DNA of 40,178 nt from an uncultured Oscillospiraceae bacterium (GCA_910588935.1 CAJUSM010000021.1:1-40178); one strand, 5' to 3'; shown: positions 23,493 to 31,186, counted from the first letter of the stretch. The notes: generated from the sequence alone by a model not told the origin. Numbers and translations are program-made.

Positions 23493-24977
23493 ATGAACAA
23501 CATTCCCGAAATAAAAATCGGCGTGGTGGCCGTCTCCCGGGACTGCTTCCCCGAATCTCTGTCTGTCAACCGCCGCAAGGCCCTAATAGAGGCCTTTGCG
23601 GCCAAATACGGCCAGGAGGCCCAAAGTGTATACGAGTGCCCCATTTGCATTGTAGAGAGCGAAATCCACATGGTACAAGCCCTAGAGGATATTAAGCAAA
23701 AGGGCTGCAACGCTCTGGTGGTCTATCTGGGTAATTTTGGCCCCGAGATCTCCGAGACCCTGCTGGCCAAGCATTTTGAAGGCCCTGCCATGTTTATTGC
23801 CGCTGCCGAGGAGTCTGGGGACAACCTGGTTGGCGGCCGGGGAGACGCCTACTGCGGCATGCTCAACGCCAGCTATAACCTAAGGCTGCGGGAGATTAAG
23901 GCATACATTCCGGAAAATCCTGTGGGAGACGCGGAGGACTGCGCTGACCGCATTCACGAGTTTATTCCCATTGCCCGGGCCTTGGTGGGCCTGAAAAGCC
24001 TAAAAATTATTAGCTTTGGCCCTCGCCCCCTTAACTTTTTGGCCTGCAACGCCCCTATTAAGCGCCTGTACGACCTGGGGGTGGAGATAGAGGAGAACTC
24101 CGAACTGGATCTTTTTGAGGCCTTCCACAAACATGCCGGCGATCCCAGGATTCCGGATGTGGCCAAGGAGATGGCCGAAGAACTGGGAGAAGGCAACAAG
24201 AAGCCTGAAATTTTGGAAAAGCTGGCCCAATACGAGATTACCCTGCTGGACTGGGTAGAGGCCCACAAGGGCTACCGCCAGTATGTAGCCCTTACCAGCA
24301 AGTGCTGGCCGGCTTTTCAAACCCAGTTTGGCTTTGTGCCCTGCTATGTCAACTCCCGCCTCACTGGCAAAGGGATCCCTGTTTCCTGCGAGGTAGATAT
24401 TTACGGTACTCTCAGCGAGTTTATCGGCACCTGTGTCAGCAACGATGTGGTCACTCTGCTGGACATTAACAACACTGTGCCAAAGGATATGTACCGGTCC
24501 GAAATAGAGGGCAAGTTCCCCTACCAGTTCAGCGATACCTTTATGGGTTTCCACTGCGGCAACACCTGCTCCTCTAAAATATGCAGCCCCACCATGAAGT
24601 ACCAGATGATTATGGCCCGCAGCCTGCCTGAAGAGGTAACCCAGGGCACACTGGAAGGGGACATTATCCCTGGGGATATCACTTTCTTCCGGCTGCAGAG
24701 CACTGCCGACTGCCAGCTAAGGGCCTATGTTGCCCAGGGCGAGGTACTGCCGGTGGCCACCCGGTCCTTTGGCGGCATTGGCGTATTCGCTATTTCGGAG
24801 ATGGGCAGGTTCTATCGCCATGTGCTAATTGAGAAGAACTACCCCCATCACGGCGCGGTGGCCTTTGGCCATCATGGCAAGGCTTTGTTTGAGGTGTTCA
24901 AGTTCTTGGGCGTGAAAGATATTGGTTTTAACCAGCCCAAAGCCATGCTCTATCCCTCTGAGAACCCCTTTGCCTAA
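23493..24977 (+). CDS. L-fucose/L-arabinose isomerase-family protein
   Basis: Cytosolic aldose-ketose isomerase family, metal dependent. 494 residues, shorter than classical FucI (~590) and close to the AraA-like and 'fucose isomerase family' clades of Clostridia. Likely metal ligands: Glu in 'CEVDIYG', Asp in 'LLDINN' and His in 'YPHHGAVAFGHHG', at the order and spacing of FucI. 'FHCGNTC' is a further family block. ATG 23493 follows TGGAGG by 8 nt. The substrate is not proven. A fucosidase at 18432-19907 suggests fucose, but the two genes are not in one operon, and no fuculose kinase or aldolase is nearby. Own promoter and terminator. Confidence 0.85.
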   Translation: MNNIPEIKIGVVAVSRDCFPESLSVNRRKALIEAFAAKYGQEAQSVYECPICIVESEIHMVQALEDIKQKGCNALVVYLGNFGPEISETLLAKHFEGPAMFIAAAEESGDNLVGGRGDAYCGMLNASYNLRLREIKAYIPENPVGDAEDCADRIHEFIPIARALVGLKSLKIISFGPRPLNFLACNAPIKRLYDLGVEIEENSELDLFEAFHKHAGDPRIPDVAKEMAEELGEGNKKPEILEKLAQYEITLLDWVEAHKGYRQYVALTSKCWPAFQTQFGFVPCYVNSRLTGKGIPVSCEVDIYGTLSEFIGTCVSNDVVTLLDINNTVPKDMYRSEIEGKFPYQFSDTFMGFHCGNTCSSKICSPTMKYQMIMARSLPEEVTQGTLEGDIIPGDITFFRLQSTADCQLRAYVAQGEVLPVATRSFGGIGVFAISEMGRFYRHVLIEKNYPHHGAVAFGHHGKALFEVFKFLGVKDIGFNQPKAMLYPSENPFA

Positions 24978-25004
24978 TTCCCTTTGCGTTTTCTAAAAAA
25001 ACCG

Positions 25005-25032
25005 AACCCCCCGGCTGAGCCGGGGGGTTTTT
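25005..25032. terminator. Bidirectional terminator between sugar isomerase gene and sdaA
   Basis: AACCCCCCGGCT and AGCCGGGGGGTT form a very strong stem, with A/T runs on both sides. It serves the converging isomerase (plus) and serine dehydratase (minus) genes. Confidence 0.9.
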
Positions 25033-25040
25033 CTGCCTGG

Positions 25041-26240
25041 TTACTGCCGGTACATTTTGGCCAGACCGCCCTCGCTGGTCTCCCGATACTTGCTGAACAG
25101 ATCCCGGCCGGTTTCATACATGGTTTTTACCACCATGTCAAAGCTGATCTTCCTGGTATATGTGAGAAAGTTTGCCAGGCTTAGGGCATTAATGGCCCGC
25201 ATGGCGGCCACCGCGTTTCGCTCAATACACGGAATCTGCACCAGCCCGCCGATGGGGTCGCAGGTTAGGCCGAGGTGGTGCTCCATGGCCACCTCCGCCG
25301 CATACTCAATCTGGTCTAGATCCATATGGAACAGCTCTGCCAAACCCGCGGCGGCCATAGAGCAGGCGCTGCCGATCTCTGCCTGGCAGCCGCACTCCGC
25401 CCCGCTGATGGAGGCATTGGTTTTAATCACATTGCCCACAATGCCTGCCGCAGCCAGGGCTTTCAGCATATCCCGGTCGGCAAAGCCCAGCTGTTCCTGC
25501 TTATAGAGCATAACAGCAGGCAGCACCCCACAGGCCCCGCAGGTAGGGGCGGTAACGATTGTACCGCCCCCGGCGTTTTCCTCGCTAACCGCAAAGGCAT
25601 AGGCACACACTTTCCGGTTTTCCCGGGTTTCCTTGCTCTCGTCCATATGGCGCTGGCGCACCAGATACTGGGCCTTTCGCTGAACACCCAGCCCGCCGCT
25701 CAGCTCTCCCTGGGCGTTAAGGCCATTGTACACCGCGGCTTTCATGGTCTCCCATACCCGAGAGAGATAGTCCCAGATTTGTGGGCCCTCGCACTGCTCT
25801 ACATATTGCCACAGGTATATGTCCTGATCCCGGCAGTATTTCTTGATCTCTCCAAAGCTGCTTAGGGGATACACCTGGGGCGGGTTGGCGGCGGGCATCC
25901 CCTCAATTTCTATTTTACCCCCGCCCACACTGTAAATTCGCCATTTCCCCATGCATGCCCCGTTTTGGAAAGCCTCCAGATCCATGGTGTTGGGGTGGTT
26001 CAGCTCCTCAGCCTCCCGGTTGAAAATAATCCCTGTGGGAACTGGGGCAAAGGCCTCCTGAATAGCCACATCGGTAAGATGCCCCTTTCCGGTTTTGGCC
26101 AGGGAGCCATACAGGGTGGCCTGGTAGCTATCGGCCTGGGGATAAGCGGCTTTAAATCGTTCTGCCGCGTGAGAGGGGCCCATGGTGTGGGAGCTGGACG
26201 GGCCCCGGCCAATGCGGTACAATTCTTTTAACGATTCCAT
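25041..26240 (-). CDS. sdaA: L-serine ammonia-lyase, iron-sulfur dependent, single chain
   Basis: Deaminates L-serine to pyruvate and ammonia with a [4Fe-4S] cluster, in the cytosol. 399 residues, somewhat shorter than the ~455 of E. coli SdaA. The N-terminal beta domain starts 'LYRIGRGPSSSHTMGPSHAA'; the alpha domain begins near residue 150. Cluster cysteines by homology are C285 ('ECGCQ'), C293 ('SACSM') and C327 ('LTCDP'). ATG 26240 follows GGAGGTG; a longer frame has 21 unrelated residues and is rejected. It lies 120 bp after the Gx-family gene on the same strand, and two small hairpins fall in the gap. Co-transcription is possible but no promoter is clear. Confidence 0.94.
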   Translation of the reverse strand: MESLKELYRIGRGPSSSHTMGPSHAAERFKAAYPQADSYQATLYGSLAKTGKGHLTDVAIQEAFAPVPTGIIFNREAEELNHPNTMDLEAFQNGACMGKWRIYSVGGGKIEIEGMPAANPPQVYPLSSFGEIKKYCRDQDIYLWQYVEQCEGPQIWDYLSRVWETMKAAVYNGLNAQGELSGGLGVQRKAQYLVRQRHMDESKETRENRKVCAYAFAVSEENAGGGTIVTAPTCGACGVLPAVMLYKQEQLGFADRDMLKALAAAGIVGNVIKTNASISGAECGCQAEIGSACSMAAAGLAELFHMDLDQIEYAAEVAMEHHLGLTCDPIGGLVQIPCIERNAVAAMRAINALSLANFLTYTRKISFDMVVKTMYETGRDLFSKYRETSEGGLAKMYRQ

Positions 26241-26360
26241 AACGGCACCTCCAAATAATGTTTCTTTTTGGGATTTATGAGAATGGGAAGGGCGGGCTGC
26301 CAAAACTTTTCATCCAAAGGCAGCTTGAACCCACAATGGTTCTTTTTGAGCCAGGCTATT

Positions 26361-26879
26361 TTAAGATTTTCTCTGCCCCAGAACCTTGCTCACCTGCTCT
26401 AGGGCTGGCAAGGTCAGCTTCAGCACCGTACCGGTAAGCATACCAGTAAGAACACCGAAAATCAACAGAAAAGGCAGGTACCCAACCGCGGCCGGCGAGG
26501 TGATTAGGCAGGCGATGCCCAGCTGGGCCAGGTTGTGGGCTAACGCCCCCCCAATTCCTGTAAGCATTAGGCTGGCCCCTGTCTTTTTTAGCAGAACCCA
26601 CATGCAAACTGTGCTGGTTAGCCCGCCGAACAGGCTCATTAGCCCCGCCGCCACGCCCCGGCTCAGCAGGGCAAAGCCGCCTTTTAACACTGCCAGGAAC
26701 AGAGCCCAAGGCAGACCAAGGCTTCCTGCCGCATACATAGTGACAATATTGGAAAGCCCCAGTTTTGCTCCCGGCGGCATTCCAGGCACCGGAGGAAGCA
26801 GGCCCTCTAAAAAGGAAAAGGCCAGCGCCAGAGCGCCAAGCAGTCCTCCCAGTGCCATGATTCCAGACTTTTTGGACAT
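26361..26879 (-). CDS. Gx-transporter-family membrane protein (heptaprenyl diphosphate synthase component I family)
   Basis: 172-residue integral membrane protein with five or six helices. 'LEGLLPPVPGMPPGAKLGLS' is the hallmark loop of the Gx family, followed by 'NIVTMYAAGSLG' and 'GLLGALALAFSF'. The family is often annotated as heptaprenyl diphosphate synthase component I, though its fold resembles ECF transporter S components. Related genes (EetB-like) occur beside NusG-domain-II and ApbE genes in flavin-based extracellular electron transfer loci. ATG 26879 lies 9 nt after GGAGG; ATG 26897 would add six residues. It follows the NusG-II gene closely and ends the recognisable operon. Confidence 0.85.
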   Translation of the reverse strand: MSKKSGIMALGGLLGALALAFSFLEGLLPPVPGMPPGAKLGLSNIVTMYAAGSLGLPWALFLAVLKGGFALLSRGVAAGLMSLFGGLTSTVCMWVLLKKTGASLMLTGIGGALAHNLAQLGIACLITSPAAVGYLPFLLIFGVLTGMLTGTVLKLTLPALEQVSKVLGQRKS

Positions 26880-26903
26880 CTTCCCTTCCTCCCCCATGGG
26901 TTC

Positions 26904-27287
26904 CTAATAGGTTACTGCGTCTACCGCGCCTGCGCCGTCGATTTTAAGGACTACCCGGCCCGGCAGGCAGATTGCGGCCTCCCCTACCCGGGCAATGCTT
27001 CCTGTACGCACGCAGTTCTTGTCCGGGCAGCTGGACTCTAAGATCCTTGCCCCCCGCGGGGTAAACTCTACTGTAAGGCTAATACCATTTTCCCCCTGAA
27101 GCGCCAAGGTTTCCGGCCCTGCCAGGGCAGAGAGCTCCCTTACCTCCCGGACCAAGCCGTTTACCTCTACCACCGCCCGGCTGCCCTGAGGCGAGAAATG
27201 CCGGATCAAAAGAAGGCCAATGATGATTGCCAGGATTCCCGCCAGGAAAGGCAGCTCTTTCCTGGAAAACAGCCTTCGCTCCTCCAC
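26904..27287 (-). CDS. NusG domain II-containing membrane-anchored protein
   Basis: 127 residues. One N-terminal membrane helix ('FLAGILAIIIGLLLIRHF', about 14-31) holds an extracytoplasmic NusG-II beta domain. The characteristic block is 'SSCPDKNCVRTG', whose two cysteines may bind a cofactor or metal; 'AAICLPGRVVLKI' closes the domain. It is not the elongation factor NusG: it lacks the NGN and KOW arrangement. It corresponds to the EetA-type proteins of flavin electron-transfer loci. GTG 27287 is 7 nt after AAGGGGGTG, which overlaps the end of apbE, so the two are co-translated. Confidence 0.85.
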   Translation of the reverse strand: MEERRLFSRKELPFLAGILAIIIGLLLIRHFSPQGSRAVVEVNGLVREVRELSALAGPETLALQGENGISLTVEFTPRGARILESSCPDKNCVRTGSIARVGEAAICLPGRVVLKIDGAGAVDAVTY

Positions 27288-27290
27288 GCT

Positions 27291-28364
27291 TTACACCCCC
27301 TTTGGCCAGTCCTGCTGCCTGTAGCCAGAGTCTGGGCTTAGGTGAAACCTGTGGGCAAGGCCTGGGGACACAAAAAAGCTGCCCGCCTCATCTACAAAAA
27401 TCCCTTCCGCGTGAAAGCTCTCCAACAAGGGGAGGCTGTCCTCTAAACCAAGCACAAAGCAGGCAGTTGCCAGGCCGTCGCTGAGCAGGCCGCTTTCTGG
27501 GTGCCATACGGTAACAGACACCAGCCCGCTTTCCGCAGGATACCCAGTGCGGGGGTCCAGCAAATGGCAATAAGTTCCGCCCTCTTCCTCAAAAAATTTT
27601 TCGTAGCTGCCAGAGGTGGACACAAAGCCCCCCGCCAGCTCCAAAACGCCCAGGCTGCCCTGGCTCCCGGGATCCCGAACAGCCACCTGCCAGGGCTGAG
27701 ACTTTTTGCCGTACAGGCCCACGCTTCCCCCTACAGCCACTACAGCCCGGTGGGCCCCGGTTTCCTGATAGGCGGCAATGGCCACGTCGCAGGCCGCGCC
27801 CTTGCCAAGGGCGCCTAAGTCTACTAACATGCCGGAATTGACCAAAGCTCCGGAATTTTCCGAAACTTCCCCATGGAACCGAGCCCTGCAGGCCTCGGCG
27901 CCGGTAAGCAGGTTCCGATAATCCACCTGGGCCAGGGCCTCTTTCAGTTCCTCTGCGTTGGGCAAATGGGGCTCATTGTCAAAGTCCCACAGCCTTGTTA
28001 CAGGGCCTAAGGTAATATCCAAAGCGCCGCCGCTCTTTTCGCAGAGCTCCAAAGCCCTTTCCAGCACCTCCCTACTGCCGGGGCTTAGCTCTACCGGCCC
28101 CTTTCCTGCCTGCTGGTTTAGCCGAAAGACATCGCTGCTTTCCCGCCGCCAAGAGATCAGGTTTTCCAGCTGGGTAATTTGGGCTGCCGCTGTTTGGGCA
28201 GACTGCTGCCCGCCCCATACGGTTTGTTTCACATAGGAGCCCATGGCGAAAACCGAAAGCTCTTCCGGCTGGCTGGAGCGGTTCCAGGCAAAGACCAAGC
28301 CGGCAAGAAGCACACAAAAAGATAGGCCCGCCAAAAGCAGGCGGGCCTTGGTTTTTTTTGTCAT
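27291..28364 (-). CDS. apbE: FAD:protein FMN transferase
   Basis: Attaches FMN covalently to threonine or serine of extracytoplasmic flavoproteins, using FAD and Mg2+. 357 residues, normal length. The N-terminal signal anchor is 'LLLAGLSFCVLLAGLVFAW' (about 9-27). Then 'MGSYVKQTVWG' opens the ApbE fold, with 'GALDITLGPV', 'DLGALGKGAACD' (flavin and metal site) and 'CHLLDPRTGYP' further on. The ATG overlaps the stop of the kinase-like gene upstream (ATGA), and the NusG-II gene follows after 3 nt. No substrate flavoprotein with an FMN-binding domain is seen in the window. A strong hairpin lies within the first codons (see 28324-28359). Confidence 0.93.
   Translation of the reverse strand: MTKKTKARLLLAGLSFCVLLAGLVFAWNRSSQPEELSVFAMGSYVKQTVWGGQQSAQTAAAQITQLENLISWRRESSDVFRLNQQAGKGPVELSPGSREVLERALELCEKSGGALDITLGPVTRLWDFDNEPHLPNAEELKEALAQVDYRNLLTGAEACRARFHGEVSENSGALVNSGMLVDLGALGKGAACDVAIAAYQETGAHRAVVAVGGSVGLYGKKSQPWQVAVRDPGSQGSLGVLELAGGFVSTSGSYEKFFEEEGGTYCHLLDPRTGYPAESGLVSVTVWHPESGLLSDGLATACFVLGLEDSLPLLESFHAEGIFVDEAGSFFVSPGLAHRFHLSPDSGYRQQDWPKGV
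28324..28359 (+). other. Terminator-like hairpin antisense to the apbE start
   Basis: AGGCCCGCC (28324-28332) and GGCGGGCCT (28340-28348) pair perfectly around AAAAGCA, and TGG plus eight T residues follow on the plus strand. On the mRNA strand the same stem lies within codons ~4-14 of apbE, downstream of its A-rich start. It may stop antisense transcripts or fold over the early coding region. Confidence 0.5.
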
Positions 28365-28978
28365 CTATCCAGCCGGCGGGCGGCATCGATGAGCAGCTCC
28401 ACCGCCTCGTCCAGGGTAAAGCGGGAGGTATCAATGGTAATATCGTAATTTTGCAGGTCATCCCAGCGCTTATTGGAATAGAAATTGTAGTAATTGGCCC
28501 TTTGCTTGTCTTTCTTTGTTACAAAATCCGCAGCCTTGCGCTCTTCACAGTCCTTTTTTGCAATAGAACGGCGAACGCGGTCCTCTTTGTTGGCATGGAC
28601 AAACACGTTCATGCAGTTCCCGTGCTCCCGCAGGATATAGTCTGCACAGCGGCCGATTACAACACAGGGCCCCTCGGCGGCGGCTTTTTTAATTATATCC
28701 GACTGAATAATGAAGAGCTTGTCGTTTATGGGCATCTCGTTAATTCCTGGTACCCGAGCACCGAAAGAATAGTTACCCATAACCATAGAGTACAGCAGGC
28801 TGCTGGTGGCCTTTTCATCGGCGTGGGCAAACACTTCTTCGGAAAGGCCGCTTTGCTTGGCGGCCATGGCAATTAGGGCCTTGTCGTAAAACGGCACATC
28901 TAGCTGGCGGGCCAGCCTTTCGCCCACCTCGTGGCCGCCACTGCCAAACTGACGGGAAATGGTAATTACGGGCAACAT
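28361..28978 (-). CDS. Cytidylate kinase-like family protein
   Basis: 205 residues of the cytidylate_kin_2 family. The P-loop is 'SRQFGSGGHEVGERLA' (residues ~8-23), with the 'FYDKALI' and 'VVIGRCADYIL' blocks, then 'RRSIAKKD' and a lid with 'KRANYYNFYSNKRWDD'. Family members are distinct from Cmk, and their substrate is often unproven; a nucleotide or other small-molecule kinase is the safe call. ATG 28978 follows GGGGGAG. First gene of the operon with apbE, whose start codon overlaps its stop. It has a clear sigma-A promoter and a palindrome in its leader. Confidence 0.85.
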   Translation of the reverse strand: MLPVITISRQFGSGGHEVGERLARQLDVPFYDKALIAMAAKQSGLSEEVFAHADEKATSSLLYSMVMGNYSFGARVPGINEMPINDKLFIIQSDIIKKAAAEGPCVVIGRCADYILREHGNCMNVFVHANKEDRVRRSIAKKDCEERKAADFVTKKDKQRANYYNFYSNKRWDDLQNYDITIDTSRFTLDEAVELLIDAARRLDR

Positions 28979-29015
28979 TTCGGTCTCCCCCTTACTGTTA
29001 AAAATTCTAATTATG

Positions 29016-29039
29016 CCAGAATATATGATTCAATTCTGG
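29016..29039 (-). promoter_or_regulatory. Palindrome in the leader of the kinase-apbE operon
   Basis: CCAGAAT and ATTCTGG are separated by 10 bp, just downstream of the predicted transcription start. The position suits an operator or a small RNA hairpin. Confidence 0.4.
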
Positions 29040-29056
29040 ACATTTTCTCTATAAAT

Positions 29057-29085
29057 ATCATAGCTCAATTTTGGCAAAAAGTCAA
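29057..29085 (-). promoter_or_regulatory. Sigma-A promoter of the kinase-apbE operon
   Basis: On the minus strand TTGACT (29085-29080), 17-bp spacer, TATGAT (29062-29057). Confidence 0.8.
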
Positions 29086-29109
29086 GTAGATTTTTACTGC
29101 CGCATAGGA

Positions 29110-29137
29110 AAAGGCACGGCTGCTCAGCCGCGCCTTT
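29110..29137 (-). terminator. Terminator of the cwlJ-gerQ-like operon
   Basis: AAAGGCACGGCT and AGCCGCGCCTTT form a stem with one mismatch and a 4-nt loop directly after the GerQ-like gene. Confidence 0.75.
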
Positions 29138-29141
29138 ATTG

Positions 29142-29558
29142 CTATCTCCGGCCGTACCCGCCGGGGTTGGGCAGAATATTATAATTTACTCTTGGCCGCT
29201 CATTGGGCATATAGAAATAGACAAATTTTACAGAAAAGATATCGCACACAATAAAGTTGTTCACTGGCTCATCGTACAGGGTTACAAAGCTTCTGCCCAC
29301 CAGGTAGAGCATTCCCTGCTTGCGCACAATTTCGCCCACGCCGATGAGAAACTCAATTACTACAAAATTCCCGATATTTTGAGAAAGAATGCTCTGCATG
29401 GAACCCCGCATTTCCTCGGTGCTAAAGTCCTCCTGAGGCAAATGCTCAAAATTGTCCAGAGCCGCCGCGCCGTCTGCCTCGGCCATGTAATCTGCCCGGC
29501 CATGCAGCCTGTGCATGGCGGCTGAGTTCCTGCCGCATTCCCGATGATTCCCGTTCAT
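29142..29558 (-). CDS. GerQ-like spore coat protein (probable)
   Basis: 138 residues. The first ~65 residues are polar and His/Arg/Glu-rich. The rest forms a compact beta domain: 'MQSILSQNIGNFVVIEFLIG', 'MLYLVGRSFVTLYDE', 'NNFIVCDIFSVKFVYFY', with a Pro/Gly/Arg tail. The strand pattern and length resemble the Spore_GerQ domain, which anchors CwlJ in the Bacillus spore coat. Gene order supports this: in Bacillus cwlJ and gerQ are also adjacent, cwlJ first. ATG 29558 follows AAAGGAGG by 8 nt; the longer frame overlaps cwlJ and is rejected. Sequence similarity alone is weak, so the call depends on context. Confidence 0.6.
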   Translation of the reverse strand: MNGNHRECGRNSAAMHRLHGRADYMAEADGAAALDNFEHLPQEDFSTEEMRGSMQSILSQNIGNFVVIEFLIGVGEIVRKQGMLYLVGRSFVTLYDEPVNNFIVCDIFSVKFVYFYMPNERPRVNYNILPNPGGYGRR

Positions 29559-29625
29559 AAAAATGCCTCCTTTTGCCCCTTTGGGCCAAAATACATAAGG
29601 GCAAGCCCCCTTGCTTATGCAGCTT

Positions 29626-30066
29626 TTAGGTCTCCCTGTAGCTTTCTGTGGGGTTATAAAAACAGTGGTCTCCCAGCCGGATGACAAACTGCCCTACCTG
29701 AGAGGGAAAGTTCGCCCGGCAGCTAGGGCTGAAAGGGTTAAAATACCACAGGGCAAAGCCCAGGTTGGTCAGCCGGTTGCCTGCAATGGCCCAGTCGGCG
29801 ATATTATAATGCACCTGGTTGGGCCGCATATTGTAGATATTCTGGGGGTTGTACTGGCCGCCCACCACCTCCATAACGCAGGTAAACTGCCTGGGCTGAT
29901 ACACTACTTCCCGGATGGTGTACAGCCTGCCGTACTCGCCATAAGGAACCTGCACCCGGTTCATGACCACGCAGGCCACGGCCTGCATACCGGTATCTCC
30001 CTCGCCTCCCGCCTCGCACTCAATAATTCTGGCCAGAATTTCCCGATCCGAAAAGGCCACAGCCAT
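29626..30066 (-). CDS. cwlJ: Spore cortex-lytic cell wall hydrolase, CwlJ/SleB family
   Basis: Degrades spore cortex peptidoglycan during germination. 146 residues, matching CwlJ (about 142) and consisting only of the hydrolase_2 domain, with no signal peptide or peptidoglycan-binding domain as in SleB. The catalytic Glu is probably E18 in 'IIECEAGGEG'; 'MQAVACVVMNRVQVPYGEYG' and 'YQPRQFTCV' are family blocks. AGGAGG directly abuts ATG 30066, so the GTG at 30060 (6-nt spacing) may be the true start, removing two residues. It is first in the operon before the GerQ-like gene, behind a sigma-E-type promoter, which is how Bacillus cwlJ is expressed. Confidence 0.88.
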   Translation of the reverse strand: MAVAFSDREILARIIECEAGGEGDTGMQAVACVVMNRVQVPYGEYGRLYTIREVVYQPRQFTCVMEVVGGQYNPQNIYNMRPNQVHYNIADWAIAGNRLTNLGFALWYFNPFSPSCRANFPSQVGQFVIRLGDHCFYNPTESYRET

Positions 30067-30094
30067 CCTCCTTTCCGCCGTGTTCTTTCAGGGA

Positions 30095-30124
30095 ATTGTA
30101 TGCAGGGGATGGGGGGATTTATGA
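30095..30124 (-). promoter_or_regulatory. Sigma-E (mother-cell) promoter of cwlJ
   Basis: On the minus strand TCATAAAT (30124-30117), a 14-bp spacer, CATACAAT (30102-30095). The -10 is an exact match and the -35 a near match to the sigma-E consensus; no sigma-A promoter is apparent. The start is ~22 bp before the gene. Confidence 0.75.
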
Positions 30125-30125
30125 C

Positions 30126-30168
30126 AAAAGGAACCCTCCGGCGTTTTTTGCCAGAGGGTTCCTTTTTT
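30126..30168. terminator. Terminator between protease pseudogene and cwlJ
   Basis: AAAAGGAACCCTC (30126-30138) pairs with GAGGGTTCCTTTT (30154-30166). The minus-strand run of T is short, and the plus-strand run is longer. Confidence 0.65.
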
Positions 30169-30195
30169 GTAATTGCAATTCAGACGAGATGCAAG

Positions 30196-31009
30196 CTATT
30201 CCAAAGTTATCAGACGGTTGTTCCCGTATTTTTCTCCGATCAGCTTCAAGATATTTGTGATTGCAATGGGAACACAAGCCTTTCCATACTCCGCACTTAG
30301 ATGATCCTGAATAGGTAACTACTTTCAGCAAAGCAAAAGGATCCTTAATCATTATTACAGATGATCTATCGACTGTACCTGCAGAAGCTTCTACATTTTC
30401 TGCCTTTATCTCGACAATGCTCTTTTGAACCTCAGGAATGCCATTTTCAGGGTTCCGCAACCCCTCCAGAGAATTGCCAATACTGCTCCTCTGCACCTCT
30501 GTCTCGTCAATACTCAGAAGCGTTTCGCCTCCATCATCGTAATAATACCCCAACGCACCTACATAAACGACTTTGGCGTTACTTTTTGCCCTATGGAAGG
30601 GGGTAGGGGCCGTTGTTTTAAACTTGCTGTAAAGCGGCGCGGTTTCATCCGACCATTCGAAAATAATGCCGGGCACATCCAGGTATGCCGAAACTACCAC
30701 ATACCCTTCTGTGGCTTCTATGGAATAAGCGGTCACATTTTCTCCGGTTTCATCATACATGGGTACTGTTGTTACCACCGTGGTATTTTCGTCCTACAGG
30801 GTCAGGCCAGTTTCAACCATATCCGCAATAAACAGCTCCGCGATATACCCGGCGGCCTCTTTGGGAATGAAGAAGTCCTCGTCCTCAAAGTTCCTAATGC
30901 CGGCTATAGCCCCTTCTTTTACGGAGGCAGCTTCCTCCGCCGCAACAGGCAGCGCATAGAGAGAAAGAGTCAGGCATAGGGCAAGAAGTACACATAGAAG
31001 TTTTTTCAT
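30196..31009 (-). pseudogene. Secreted papain-like cysteine protease, truncated and broken
   Basis: ATG 31009 begins a signal peptide ('MKKLLCVLLALCLTLSLYAL', cleavage near AAEEA) and a propeptide-like region. At 30796-30794 an in-frame TAG interrupts it; the same frame continues on both sides ('ETGLTL' stop 'DENTTVVTTV'). It goes on through 'AYLDVPGIIFEWSD' and 'IKDPFALLKVVTY'. Near 30310 a one-base shift moves the frame to 'EYGKACVPIAITNILKLIGE', whose 'ACVPIAITN' is the catalytic-Cys helix of C39/papain-like enzymes, and it ends at TAG 30198-30196. The His/Asn half of the active site is absent. Without the frameshift the original frame runs on into the terminator, which also argues for damage. 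Single-base errors in the sequence are the alternative. Confidence 0.65.
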
Positions 31010-31076
31010 ATGTAGGACTCCCTTCAATTTTTTATTGCGCTGATTCACCTGGCGCTAGAATCATGGTTTTAACTTT

Positions 31077-31105
31077 AGTGTAGCATCTGTGCAACATAAA
31101 GTCAA
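31077..31105 (-). promoter_or_regulatory. Sigma-A promoter of the protease pseudogene
   Basis: On the minus strand TTGACT (31105-31100), 17-bp spacer, TACACT (31082-31077). Confidence 0.65.
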
Positions 31106-31153
31106 CATAAAATTCCACAAAATGTAAAAAAATATAGAATTTTACCAAAAGCA

Positions 31154-31182
31154 AAGGCCCTGGGCACTCACCCAGGGCCTTC
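31154..31182 (-). terminator. Terminator after pgsA
   Basis: AAGGCCCTGGG and CCCAGGGCCTT pair perfectly around a 6-nt loop just after the pgsA stop. The T-run on the minus strand is interrupted (TTGCTTTT). Confidence 0.75.
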
Positions 31183-31186
31183 CGCT

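Noticed and set aside
30794..30796. TAG in the protease gene as a recoded (pyrrolysine or read-through) codon
   Set aside because: No read-through context or pyrrolysine genes are seen, and a second lesion (frameshift) lies downstream, so decay is simpler.
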